Source of the DNA: Antedon mediterranea | Taxonomy: Eukaryota > Echinodermata > Crinoidea > Comatulida > Antedonidae | NCBI RefSeq assembly: GCF_964355755.1 | Contig: NC_092679.1 | Location: 1,736,001 to 1,800,000 of the forward strand | Direction of reading: 5' to 3' | Length of the DNA stretch: 64,000 bases | Part shown: in pieces, positions 21,702 through 33,277 of the stretch | How the letters are laid out: each line of letters opens with the position of its first letter | Position numbering within the stretch: position 1 is the stretch's first letter | The notes under the pieces: model-generated | The model's database searches: none | Told to the model about the DNA's origin: nothing | What the model saw: the letters and a program-made list of their open reading frames with translations, nothing else | Position numbers and translations under genes: made by a program

Positions 21702-23099
21702 TCATCCAACTGTTGACCCATCAGGCCTATTTGAATTCTCAACAACGTCCATGTATAGTTCGTTTAACTCTCTGCGGATATCTGCATCTTCGACTTTCAA
21801 ACATGCTACAGATTTGTTTTCAATAAGTTTTTTTGATTGGCTTTCGTTTAAAGATTCTAGTATTGTGGCTTTTTCTCGTTCAATTTTCTCCAAGTCATAT
21901 TTCAGCTTTTTGTTCAGCTCCCTCTGCTTTACAAATTCCTGGGGGGAAAAAAATCATTAACTGAGTTTACTTTGTGATAATTTTTTCGATTCATTATTTT
22001 TCTTTTTATACCTATGAGACGCCATCCCCGTCTTAATAAACTCATGAATAACGATCTGTTGTGCAATAAATTTGGGGAATTTTTAAAAAGGTGAATATAG
22101 TACCAACAGCTTGTGTTGGCTGTTTCTGAGTTATGACGACATTCAAAAACTCTTATTTCATCCAAGTATAGCAACATTAAAAAATACAGCCAGTTAATAA
22201 AATTACTTAAGTAAAGTACCAAACCTTAGTTAGGGTTGATCCAACACCTTGAAATTACGGAAATTTATAAAGGTTGCTACTTCTAAAATATGCATTTTTT
22301 GCATTACACTTCTAAGTTGTGTTTTCTTTCATTTTGTTGTTGTAAACCTGCATTAATTTGTCAAACTGTATTCTAAGTAAACAAATGAAACTTACCTCGT
22401 GCATTGAGACTTCGGCTAACTTGTTTTTCTTTCTGAGTTTAGCAGCCGCTAACTTGTTTCTTTCCCTTCGTTTCAACTTCTTTTGTAATTCCTCCTCAGA
22501 AAGCTAGAACGAAAGAACGCATACATGAGTCAGGTTGGTGATGAATAGATCTAGATGTTAATGATTAACCTTGGTTTTTATTAGGACGCACCGCAAGAAC
22601 GTAAGGACAACGCAAGCGAATTGTTTAATAACAGTTTTAATATTTCATTTATGTGATTGGTAAAATTACTTGCGTTGTAGTGTGGGAACGTTTGGTTTCA
22701 TCATGTTCCAAAATTTAAGATCTCTCCCCCTTTCTCCATCTCTCCATGATGATTGAAACGCCTACTTACATTGTAACTGATGACGTCATGCTCATCCTCC
22801 ACTTTAATCTCTTCCAATCCCTTCTCTGCACGTTTCCTCTGTATTGTTATCTTCAGTTCTTCTCTGACGTACGGTGAAAGATCAAATAGATCAAACACAT
22901 TCCTGCTATTCGACTCTTCAATTTCTTGTTTTAGTTGCGTTTTCTGGTGTTTTTCTGCAGTAGGCTCGTCCTCGATCATTTTTTCTGCATCATCAACTAC
23001 TGAGCCCTGTTCCCCAGGTCGTGTAGATTCATAGAACCTCGTAACTACTGTCGTATTTGCTTGCCCAGGCATGCTGTGCATTTTAAGATTTACAACCAT
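21702..23099 (-). CDS. bZIP transcription factor, ATF3/JDP2-like, gene A (redox cysteine replaced)
   Basis: Exons 23099-22770, 22503-22396 and 21938-21702, all phase 0, give 224 residues. Upstream of the basic region, SPYVREELKITIQRKRAEKG resembles the PxVKEELRxxIQxKR segment of ATF3 and JDP2. The basic region is RRERNKLAAAKLRKK: the N-x7-R contact residues are kept, but the usual KCR cysteine is Leu. The zipper positions read M, Q, L, I, I, weaker than in gene B. A coding tail of about 40 residues follows. The 5' acceptor ttttccacag just before the ATG implies an upstream noncoding exon. Probably a nuclear AP-1/CREB-type dimerising regulator; partner choice is not predictable from this sequence. 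Confidence 0.82.
22396..22503 (-). CDS. Gene A basic-region exon (108 nt)
   Basis: 36 codons from LSEEELQKKLKRRERNK to EVSMHE, acceptor gttctag, donor GAG|gtaagt, phase 0 at both ends. Too short to be seen as a long open frame. Length and phases are identical to those of the equivalent exons of gene B and FOS in this window. Confidence 0.85.
22581..22699. mobile_element. Inverted-repeat element, family 2, diverged copy
   Basis: Carries ttaggacgcaccgcaagaac at the left and acttgcgttgtagtgtggga at the right, with gtgattggt inside; the arms are eroded. It sits in the first intron of the ATF3/JDP2-like gene A. Confidence 0.6.
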
Positions 23100-26000
23100 T
23101 GGAAATATTCTGTGGAAAAACCCAATGGTTATTACAACGATATGATATCAGTAGATAGATCAAAATATATGGTATTAAATTAAGGGGAAATCCTGGGGTA
23201 TGCTTGTGATGTCTATTCTAATAATATTGCATATTGATTCACTATTATCAAAAAGGTGGCGTGCTATCCTACCTATAAATCAATACATACCCGGGCCCCA
23301 GCACCAATTGCATTAAGTTATTAATTTAAAAAAAGTTAATAATTAACAGTCAAACGAAAAAACATCATTTACTAGTTACTACATTTAATATTATTTTCAT
23401 TTTATTATTGCAACTCAGGTGCATTACTATAAACATGTAGGCCCTATATATAAAAAGAGAAATATCAACAAAGAATACAAACAAACTCTACGCATATTAT
23501 TTTGATATAATTTATTAATCAATATTTTGTAAATTGTATAAATAAATCTGCCATACCTTGACTTGGCGACTTGGTTTGATTAAACAGTATGTGTCTTATG
23601 TGTTCAATATTTTATGAATAAATAACTTGTGTGACGAAGTTATCGTTTTATAAAGGTTATTGTAGCGTTGCATCATCAAATGGAATATTCTAGTAATTTC
23701 TATTACATAAAGCCATTTAAATAAAAAGAATTGAAACAAAACATGGACTAGTTTATTTCTCTTCTACAAAAATATACAATAACACAATTATTTTTTATAT
23801 TGTGTAATTTATTATTATTAATAATACTGTTATTAATCATCGACAATACGTTTTATGAAAATACTTTAGAAATTACACCTTTTTTTAAATGGGAGATTCC
23901 AAAATTACGTCATCTCCTAAATATAATCATTACTCGATTTTGCAACGTAATGTAATTATTGTACTGCAAGTTTTTACACGTCTAAACTGCGCAATTCTGC
24001 GCTAAAGCGGGTTTTCCAAATTCTTAAAACTAAAAGAGTAAATTTAATAATTGTCTTAATTTTTGCCAAAAATGCAATACCTTTTAATTGGAATAGAAGA
24101 AATAAACAGCGCCCTCAATGTCAAATGGAAAATCACTGTGTATTGTTATTAGAGTTAAGCGTTTGACTCATAATTAGTAATCTTAGTTATTATATTTACT
24201 TTGAATACATGACTTAGTATAGCCTATATCCAAACCTACCTTAATTTTTCCTCTGATTGACGTAAATCAAATCTAGAAACTCCAGAACATGAATAAGTAA
24301 GGTTTTTTTCCACGAAAACACATAATTTCCCTGTTATCGTTATTACAGGTAGGTAATTGTCATGTAATTAAAAAATAATTTACCTGAGTTTTCTCTAGAT
24401 GTTTGATGTTGTACATGAGTTCAGTGGCTTTTGGTGTTAAGCTATGATGACAAATATACCTTTGGCCAATCACGAGTGGGGCATCACGTCTAATTTTGAA
24501 ATCTGATGTAATAATTATAAAGTATATTTTGATTGGCTGCTGATGTTGTGTTTAACCCTAATACGTTGACATTATTTTTAAAAATACTAATATTGGTATT
24601 ATAATATAATAATGATAATTAATTTGTTTTAATACATACAATTATCTTTCAACAGATGGCATTTTGTAATTTGTTTTATTCTCTTTAAACTTAACAACAA
24701 GATATCTTGACAACGCGCATCCATCATCGCGCGTCCATCATCGCGCTTTCTCGATCTCCAAGCTTAAAACTTGTGGTGGTGTGTGGTGCGCGCATGGTTG
24801 TTGTTTCCAATGCGCTTGCAATAACGCGTTTCCGATTGGTTTCCATGACAAGTGTCGTATCCTCTTGATCAGGGTACGGATGTCGCACTTCCGATTTGGT
24901 TTCAGAATAATGCCGCACATGTTGTAACTCACGTTCCTCTGCGATTGGGCGCGGCGCGTGTTAATTAATCATGTCACTTCCAAGAAACTGACCAGTAGTA
25001 CCGGATTTTTACCATTTTTGATATAATTGTAAAATAAAATAAAGTAATCGATTTTTTTGTAGTCATACGGAGTTGTTATACAGAGTTTATAATTAACGTT
25101 TTTGAAAAGTTTTCAAAGTACCTATACGCGGCGCGTAATCGGCGATACTATCGATCATTATACGCAATTATATGATCATTTAATTATTAATAGATCTGAT
25201 ACTGGTAGAAAACAAACACATTCTCATGTGACCTCCCGTGACCTCATGACACATCGAACAAATCACATGACGTCGTTCGATTATCTAACAGTCGATACTA
25301 TATTATATTATTTCAGTGATTAATTAAACAAAAATGTATTTGTTAAAAAGTTTCTTTGAGATTGCAAACAAGTAAAAATTACTGAAATGCATCGATATTT
25401 CGAGTAAGTACCAAGCCGAACTGGTTGGAGCTAGATTGCATTATTATGATATATTATATTTACATTATTTGTATTTATTTATTTCCGTGTGTCGTGGAAA
25501 TGATTTCATTTTGGTTTGGTGTTTTACATTTTACCCAGAAAAACATTGAGCTGTTGTTTCATTTGTGCATTAAACAAATTGGTAAATTTATAAATATATG
25601 CCTAATTTTACAGTAATTTTCCTCGATATAAATGTCCATTTTGTGTACGAAATGAATACGTATATATAAGCATAGACTACAATAGTTACTATCATTAATA
25701 ATGATGGATGATGACAAAAATTAATTGGCGAAATATCTAATCACGTACATCTCGATAGCATCTATTGAGATTGGGGTAAGGCATACGTGAACCTTTCGGG
25801 GCTTTTTTTAAGTGTTTCCTTAAATGCTCTAGGCCTAGTTTAATTTTTTTTTCTTTCCCCTTCTGAAACGACAATAATAAGATGATACGCTTATTATAAA
25901 CCGGATTGTAAAATCCGTGATTATAGGACAAAGTGGAATTTTGTAAACCAACTCATTTCGAAGAATTTAGCAATGTTGATAGTAATCGAAATTTGACCTA

Positions 26001-26834
26001 TAAATATATTGAATTTAAATGATCAAATATTCAAAGCGGGGTTTCAGGTCTATAAATATTTTTAATTTATTCTTTAATTCAGAAGTTGTTGTGAACTGGT
26101 AAACATTAAATTTAAAAAAAATCCTATTGATAAAAAGTATTGATAAAGGTTGTATACGGTACTATGGCAAGCCAAGTCCGCCAAAAGTACGGTATTCAAT
26201 CTATATGAATTCAGTAATAATTCACCGTATCGTCAATCCAACCCAACTGTAGTGAGCCCCGATAAGAAGGAGAGAACGGAGAAAGTTGAAGTATAATTAT
26301 TGTATTCGGTACTATGGCAAGCTAAGTCCGCCAAAAGGTGAAGGAGTAATAATGGGTGTATCTTCATGTTTATTGAACCATGAAGAAATAAGTTAGGAAT
26401 TTCCATAAACCATATAAAATTAAAGTAATGCAATAATAATGTATGTACAAAGATTATAATACAAACAGCATATATGTTGTTTTTCATGTTTTTTATTAAA
26501 ACAAAAGTCTTGTTGTACAAGCATATACTAGTAATCGTTTTGAACGTAATACAAAAAAAAATACAAAAGAAATACTGTAAAAATGAATACATAACATATG
26601 ACAGGATCATTGAATTGAAATTACACACTTTGAGTGACTTAAGCATTTTGGTAATACTGAGGTAGTTTGTTTTTTGTTTTTTTGTAACCGAGTTCCACCC
26701 ACTTCCTATACCCTTCTTTAATAAATTGTCCTTCATTTTCACAAAAATTACAATACTAAATTGGAGTGGTGTTATTTCATTTCACCATAACAATACGTGT
26801 AATATATTTGGGACAAATTTACTCGTCTTGGTCG

Positions 26835-26923
26835 TAAAGCTAGCTTGGTTCACACTAGGACGCGACTCTCACTTGCGTTGCGCGTACGTCGCTGCGTTGC
26901 GTCAAAGCGGGAACCAAGCTTTA
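26835..26923. mobile_element. Inverted-repeat element, family 2, short copy
   Basis: Arms agcttggttcacactaggac and aagcgggaaccaagct flank cttgcgttgcgcgtacgtcg. Shorter than the other copies, so probably internally deleted. Confidence 0.72.
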
Positions 26924-27058
26924 GAAAGTACATGATATTATGAAAGACTATGGAACAAAAAGAATACTACACAATGAATACATTACAAATCATACATAGC
27001 ACATTAATAGGTTATATACATTATGGACGTCACGCATTGGTCACCGTAATTTGCTCAT

Positions 27059-27207
27059 CAAAGCTTGGATCCCATTGGACGCAACGCAACAACGTACGCA
27101 CAACGCAAGTACGTTGACCAATCACAAGCGACAGTTGGATGATCCCCGTGTTGTGATTGGTCACATTATTACGGTTGGCTTACGTCCTAAGTGGGAACCA
27201 AGCTGTA
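27059..27207. mobile_element. Inverted-repeat element, family 2, long copy
   Basis: Arms aagcttggatcccattggac and tcctaagtgggaaccaagct; inside, acgcaacgcaacaacgtacg, gaccaatcacaagcgac and gtgattggtcac. About 140 bp from the short copy. Confidence 0.75.
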
Positions 27208-27788
27208 TTATATCATGGAGGCATGATTAGCCAGTGACTCATCTCAACGTGCAATCCAGCATGTTAACTTAGTACATTGAAAAGCATGGCTGACTGCTAA
27301 TAGCGGAACTTACAAATACATTTAAATACCTGTTAGTTTGTTTGGGAATACCCCATGATCTGAACATGGAGCTATACAATTATATGACATCTAATTGTAT
27401 ACCTTCACGGTCTGAGCATGTCTACAACATTTCAAAGCTGAATTCTCCGCCGGAGAAGAAAGGTTTAAAAGGCTATCATATACTTTACTTAGAACTAAAC
27501 TTAAGAAACATTGATTGATTGTGGTGTAGGAATTATAGGTATGGCATATTATATATTTATACAACTTAATTAAGTAGGTTTGTCTTCGATTGTCTGCATT
27601 TTCCTTAGCAGTAGATCAACAGGAAGTGACGTCTGGTAATAAAGTCATTATATTAATAGAGTTTTGTAACATTTATCTAGCTAGCAGTAGTCCAGTTCTT
27701 ATACGTTACAAAATACTCTATTGGTATGCTTCGTTCTTTGACATCAATCAACGCGTTGAAAACACTGCGAGAAGAGAAAGTTAGCAGT

Positions 27789-28943
27789 TCATTTAGAAGT
27801 ATTGCACAAAACAAGGGTGCCATCTTGGTTCAGAATGGTGCATGTCGGGATATGGTCTTGCAACAAGGATAGCAAATGTTCTTTCTCAGAACGTAAACTG
27901 GTTAAATCTGTCTTCAGTCGTTTTTGTTGTTCGTCTAACTCATCAATTTTCTGAGGAAAGATAAAATTGTGTATTTGTTATTTTGCTGTGAACAACTATA
28001 CTTATTTTACGCCTTATAAGGCATTCTCCTACTTTTTAAATACCCTGGATCCTTCTAATAAATTCTCCTAAATTCGTAGGATTTTTATTTTTCTTACCTC
28101 AGATAAAAGTGCTGATCTGTCCCTCTTCTTCTGTCGACATTTTGCTGCGGCGAGTTTGTTGCGCATGCGTCGGTCATTGCGTTTAGCCATCTCTTCTTCC
28201 GTCAACTATTCGAGAAAATAATAAATTATTATATTATTTCAATGTACTGTACTTTACCAAGCGACAAAGCAAACATTTGTTTTGCTCGATCGCTTTATAT
28301 GATAAAAGATAAATACATTACTTCATAAAGTAGTATTTATTTTTGATTAATAACATCATCATTAATGACGGAAATTAATACTGAGTGTATATATAGTCAA
28401 TTGTCATTGATAATAATCAATCAATATTTATTGATATCAAAATATAGTGTAATAATCAATAATGTGTGTACATACCTTATCTTCCCTCATTTTCCATTCT
28501 TCAACTGTTAGTGTTTCCTTGCCCTTAGCAAGTCGTTGTGACTGAATTTTCCATTTTAGTTCTTCTTTTATCAAAGGTAACAAATCAAAGTTAAAGATTT
28601 CACCATTTTTGTCCAATTCTAAATTGTTTGGGTCAAAATCTGTATCTTGGCTGGATGTCAAAGAACAAGGGGTAATCTCTCCATCCACTATTGAACCCGT
28701 GATGTCCGAACTTGGACTGGTCATCTGTGCTTCTATATTTGATTCCCCAAGCTGTCTTGAGATTATCTCTAATTGTTTTGTTGTTGATACGCCCTCTGGG
28801 AGTATTAGTACATTTGTGGAGGAATCAAATGAGACAAGACTGGCGTTTGGATCAAGGTCCATGACAACGGAAAATTGAATTTCGTCATTTTTATTATTGG
28901 AAACTGGTGATGAAACCAACGATCGTTTAGTTTGAAGTCCCAT
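27789..28943 (-). CDS. bZIP transcription factor, ATF3/JDP2-like, gene B
   Basis: Exons 28943-28476, 28205-28098 and 27950-27789, all phase 0, give 245 residues. The N-terminal 156 residues include LLPLIKEELKWKIQSQRLAK, close to the ATF3/JDP2 segment before the basic region. The basic region is RRMRNKLAAAKCRQKKRDR with the conserved cysteine. The zipper has five correctly spaced leucines (L, L, L, L, L at 7-residue steps: ALLSEKIDEL, QQKRL, LTSL, KEHL). After it, HIPTCTILNQDGT resembles HRPTCIVRAQNGR of ATF3. These together make the family call firm. ATF3 versus JDP2 orthology cannot be settled by eye. The ATG follows directly on an acceptor (tactttttag|G), so a noncoding exon lies upstream. 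Confidence 0.88.
28098..28205 (-). CDS. Gene B basic-region exon (108 nt)
   Basis: LTEEEMAKRNDRRMRNK ... SALLSE; acceptor ctcgaatag, donor GAG|gtaaga; phase 0-0. The usual RRERNK is RRMRNK here. Confidence 0.87.
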
Positions 28944-31900
28944 CCTAAAAAGTAAATGAATATAATATAGTTATAGTTTAATATAGTATAAGTGTACAGT
29001 ATTCACAAATAAATCGTTAATGTTTATTTTTTAGTTTAATATTTGACACAAAAAAATGTTATACTGCAGTAATAATAGAAAGATTGAGGTATTCAAAATT
29101 TCCCGCCAATTTAGTAGTATGACTACGTGCATAGATAAACAGATAGGTTGCCTGTATAATGTTACGTAATCTATATTATTTTATTATTAAATCTATATTT
29201 AATAGCATCATTGCTGCAACCCATCATGGAGGGATCCATACTGCAGCCAACTCCAGGGGTCAAAATGTAGGCCTAAATCATGTAATATATAATAAAATCA
29301 TAATTTTGGACAAAAGTAATACAATAGTTTACCTTGTAAAACGTGTTGCTCCTTACCTATCAGACGATGTATGAATATGTGTCATCGCATAATATTTTTC
29401 GCAATGAAAATATAACCCTCGAATCAAGTCTGAGCTTGACGGTTAAAATCCTTCAGTCATCAAATTGTGAAAGGCTATAGTAAGGCCTAACAATAGGATA
29501 AAGAACGTTATGGACTGTAAATATTGATATCCAATCAGATAATGTTGTTATTTTGCACGCGAGGCTCCTAATATATACTGATAATCTATATTTAGATTAT
29601 ACGTAATCCGCAATTCATTGTACGCATGCGTATTGTTTGATGACAAGATATTTGCCACGTGTGATTAGCCAATCAGATTGCTTTGTACTGTAGTTAATTC
29701 GTTGTTTGGGAAGTGACGTATATTGCACAACATTAGGAAATACTACTGAGTCTGCGCTCTTTGATTCTTGTTCAATAGAAGTGCTTAAAGCCAATATTTC
29801 TTTATTGTTCATCGTGTCTGTTGATGTGTGATATTAATAAAACTATTTTTACTATATTGTTTTGGAAAAATATTGGGTAAGAAAAGACGAAAATAAAAAC
29901 ACAACTTTAATAGGTCTTATTTTAAATGAATCAAGCAGCAAATCGCCTGCATTGCAATGACTCAACCCGGTTTGTACGCTTATTTTATTTTGGAAATATA
30001 GTGTAGGTTTTATGTAGGAAGATATTTGGGGGAGTTTAGTCTCATTTTGAAGGTCTATTTTTTTTTGTTAATCGACGGACAAAAACAAAAACACAAAGTT
30101 GCCTACTGACGTCACTATAGAACATCGCGTAAGAGACTAGCAATTAATTTGTTTAGGTGTTGGCTAATATCCATCCTGCCGTACTTTAAAAAAAAAACGA
30201 TAGTTTTAATGTAGGAAGAGTACAGAATGATGTATCTGATAAATAAATTATGTCAACAATTGTGAATTACTACTATTGTGAAAGGCTTGCTAAATATTAA
30301 ACTACGAACGATAATGGTGACACTTTTTGCGTAAACAAATTATTGTTGTTCAGGCTGAATATTTTTATAGGTGTTTTAATTTTAAGGTTATAATTATCAA
30401 TTTGTTTTGTATTCAAAGTATTTTATTTTTAGAACGCACCAATTTATTTTGCGCCACTTTAGAAAATAAATACATGTACTTGAATCGTGCTTGAATTATC
30501 GTGTTTGCCGCCCTCTACATTCAAACAGAAAGGTCAACATTTTAGTAGGCGTATCGCGACATCAGATCAGCACATACAAACAATTTCAATTCAAGATTTC
30601 ATATTGTAAATATTCGTATAGGAAAAATTGAATTATTTTAATTCTATTAATAGGTTTTAAACTTAATAATCCCTTAATAATTATGTGAGTTTCAGGCCCA
30701 CTCAGGAATGAGTCATGCACCCCCAAAATTCCCACTGCGGTGCGGTGGAATTCATCGTAACACCCACCTGACAATTAAAAACAAACCGTATTAAATTACT
30801 CAATAATGTTTTTTTCAATTATTTACAGGTAACGGAATAGTACAGTACCTTCTGTAAATATTTAGTTGATCCAAACCATTACATCTATTGCGTGATTTAA
30901 ATATCTCAAAATTCTGATTACAACCAATTATAGAGTCCCTTCTTTTGGACACACCCCCTTTTCAGGGACAGCTAACTCTATTAAAAGACACTTCTATATG
31001 AAACGAGCATGTGAAAACTTAAGGAAACGGCCTTAACGGGTATTCTACTGTATCTTTCTGTATTTATTTTGTAACTTTCCATCCATTAGTAAATAACCAA
31101 AAAAGACTAAACACGTTTATTACTTTTCCTCAAAAAGGACTGAGACATTTATTTTTCCTTTTGCATGTACAGATCTGGTATTAACCTTTGACCTTTGACC
31201 AAGCAATAACCTTGCTAAATAATTCCGGTAGTTACAATTGTATACTGTACAACAAAATTCTTTGATATAGTCAATGCTATCAATGCAGAAGTCAAAGTCA
31301 GTTAAATTAGTAAAATTGTAATATTTCACTAATTATCTTTGTAAAATATTCTACCAAAAAGTACTTAATGATTTATAAAAAGAATTACAATATTTGACTA
31401 CAAATTTGCATAAGAATAACAGATTGAAATCAATAGATTAGGTGTAGGAGATAAATTAATAAATATGATTAGAATAGACAATGATTTTGATGATAGAATC
31501 AACAGTTTCTTACATAAAAAAGTTTTTTGGATAAATGTTTAAATAATCTTTGGCTACCTACCAATTTAAGGTAAAATAGGTTCCTCAAATGGCATAGTAA
31601 TCTCACAAACATACACTTCAGAACACTAAACATTATAAAAAGGCAGTGGTTTTTATAAGGCTACAACCTGATTTAAAAACAAATCAAGTAAAAAATTCAT
31701 TTTATTCATCAATTTATAATAAATATGACTGATTAAACGAAAATAAATAAAGAGTTTATACTACATATATTAAATATCATGATCTCATCATTTTATATTG
31801 TGTATAATATTAAGAAATGACCAATCAACCACTATCATATTCCGATTGGCTAATAGTCTTATGACAATGATGTAATATCTATTTTTAGTAACAAGTCTCA

Positions 31901-32633
31901 ATCTCAGCAATTTGAGATGAGTTTTTCTGGCAATACCGATGAATTTAAAAGAAACGTCAAGATGAATAATTGTGAATCACATTTCCTACTTAAAAACTAT
32001 TCAAGGTTGACAAGAGAATAAATTATTATTTGAAAGCACATCGAATAAAACACCAAATATCAAGCCTTTTTACAAACATACATTTTAAACTACACCTAAC
32101 AATTCAACTTTTCATTAAATACTTTTTAACCATGCTTTAAATCATATTTTTATCATAGCATACACTCCAAATATTGCACATGCAAAAAAAACAAAACCAA
32201 AAACATCCTTTCAAATGTTTTTAAATAAAATATTATTAACACACACATTTATATTCACAAATTTCTTGGCAGATATCTTTCTAGCAGTATACCCGTAAGA
32301 TCCCTATAGCCTAAATTACACTACATTTCATGTGCAATATTTTTAAAATAATTATCGCTAAGAAAGTACAATGTAATAAGTGTTTGCCCCAGAAATCAAT
32401 CTATCTATCATAGATGACAAAAATCTACCAGTAAGAATACTGAGCAACCAATAGTTCAGAAAAACCTAAGTGTTCGTAATCAGTTGAATTGTTCTGTGAT
32501 TATAAAAAAGTTCACAAATTTATCCGACATCTGTTTGCACTTGAAAGGTTTTAAACAAGCTAGGCTGTAAAGCTGGGTCTGCCATACTAGGCTGTATAGC
32601 CAGGGTCCTGATACGCTAGGCCTACAGTCAGAC
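28944..32633. other. Intergenic region between bZIP gene B and FOS
   Basis: AT-rich. A cluster of promoter-like motifs lies at 29640-29720 (CACGTG core, gccaatcag CCAAT box, agtgacgtat CRE half-site), a reasonable place for the gene B promoter. The minus frame at 29615-29812 crosses it and is not supported. 30930-31050 contains cccttcttttggacac and ctctattaaaagacacttct, similar in style to the 17-bp repeat near 20050. FOS 3' untranslated sequence would occupy the right end. Confidence 0.45.
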
Positions 32634-33277
32634 CTATAACTGAAGCAGAGTTCTGCTTGACTCTGGACTTGACATTGACACCTCACTGCTGCTGCCCCCA
32701 GACTCGATTTTTATCATTTCAGATCCGCACGACGGGCTAATGACACCGTTACTGATGGTCTTGGTGGCGCAGGTCTCGCTGAAGCTGAATACGGACGCTG
32801 TAGGCGTCACAATCTCTGTTGTGGGGGTTTCCAGACTACTCGTGGTGATGGTACGGGTTGTTGGCGTGGGATTCGGTTCATCTTCCATGGGCTTATGTAT
32901 CTTGCACATGGCGCGATGAGCTTCCAAGATAAATTCTAACTGCTCTTTTTGTTGTTGTAGTTTTGAAATCTCCTGTTCCAATGTAGCATTACTTTCTTCC
33001 CATTCTTCAGTTTCCTGTCAAATTTAAATAAATAATAATTAGCATTTTAAACTAACATAGATATTATCAACATGTTAAGCATGTTTTTTTTCCATTTCTT
33101 AGATTTAGATTTATAATATTTATTTATTTACAGTTTTTATATACATCAACCATTGGTCATATCATTTACCTGTACTAAGTAATTAGTGTGGTCCACTCTT
33201 CTCTGCCTACACTTTGCGGCAGCTACCTTGTTTCTCTCTCTGCGAACCTTTCTTTTGTCTCGCTCGTCTTTCGATAA
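32634..33277 (-). CDS. FOS: FOS-family AP-1 subunit, basic-region and C-terminal exons (N-terminus not located)
   Basis: Exons 33277-33170 (108 nt) and 33014-32634, phase 0, encode 162 residues. Basic region VRRERNKVAAAKCRQRR with the redox cysteine. Zipper positions are L, W, L, L, L (YLVQETEEWEESNATL, EISKL, KEQL), and LEFILEAHRAMCKI directly after it is the FOS hallmark that follows the zipper. The tail is Ser/Thr/Pro-rich and the protein ends SSRTLLQL, like the TLLAL end of vertebrate FOS. FOS binds DNA at TGAGTCA as a heterodimer with JUN. The first exon shown begins after an acceptor (ttttttag), so coding sequence upstream is missing from this model; I searched 33278-37000 on the minus strand and could not identify it. 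Confidence 0.9.
33170..33277 (-). CDS. FOS: FOS basic-region exon (108 nt)
   Basis: 36 codons, LSKDERDKRKVRRERNK ... NYLVQ, phase 0-0, donor CAG|gtaaat. As I recall, the corresponding exon of vertebrate FOS is also 108 nt. Confidence 0.9.

Larger units (their letters stand above)
23100..27788. other. Intergenic region between bZIP genes A and B
   Basis: On the minus strand a donor-like ACTCAG|gtaaat near 24383, preceded by gattggccaa and ggtatatttg, may be a noncoding first exon and promoter of gene A. A G+C-richer stretch with gcgcg motifs at 24715-24965 (including tgcgattgggcgcggcgcg) could be a promoter region. A duplicated segment cggtactatggcaag(c)ctaagtccgcc occurs at about 26157 and 26310. 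Two family 2 elements lie at 26835-27207. The 169-codon minus frame at 26233-26742 is AT-rich and unsupported. Confidence 0.45.

Noticed and set aside
26233-26742. 169-codon minus-strand frame
   Set aside because: AT-rich, dominated by Phe, Ile, Leu, Tyr and Asn, no domain, no conserved motif; a chance frame.
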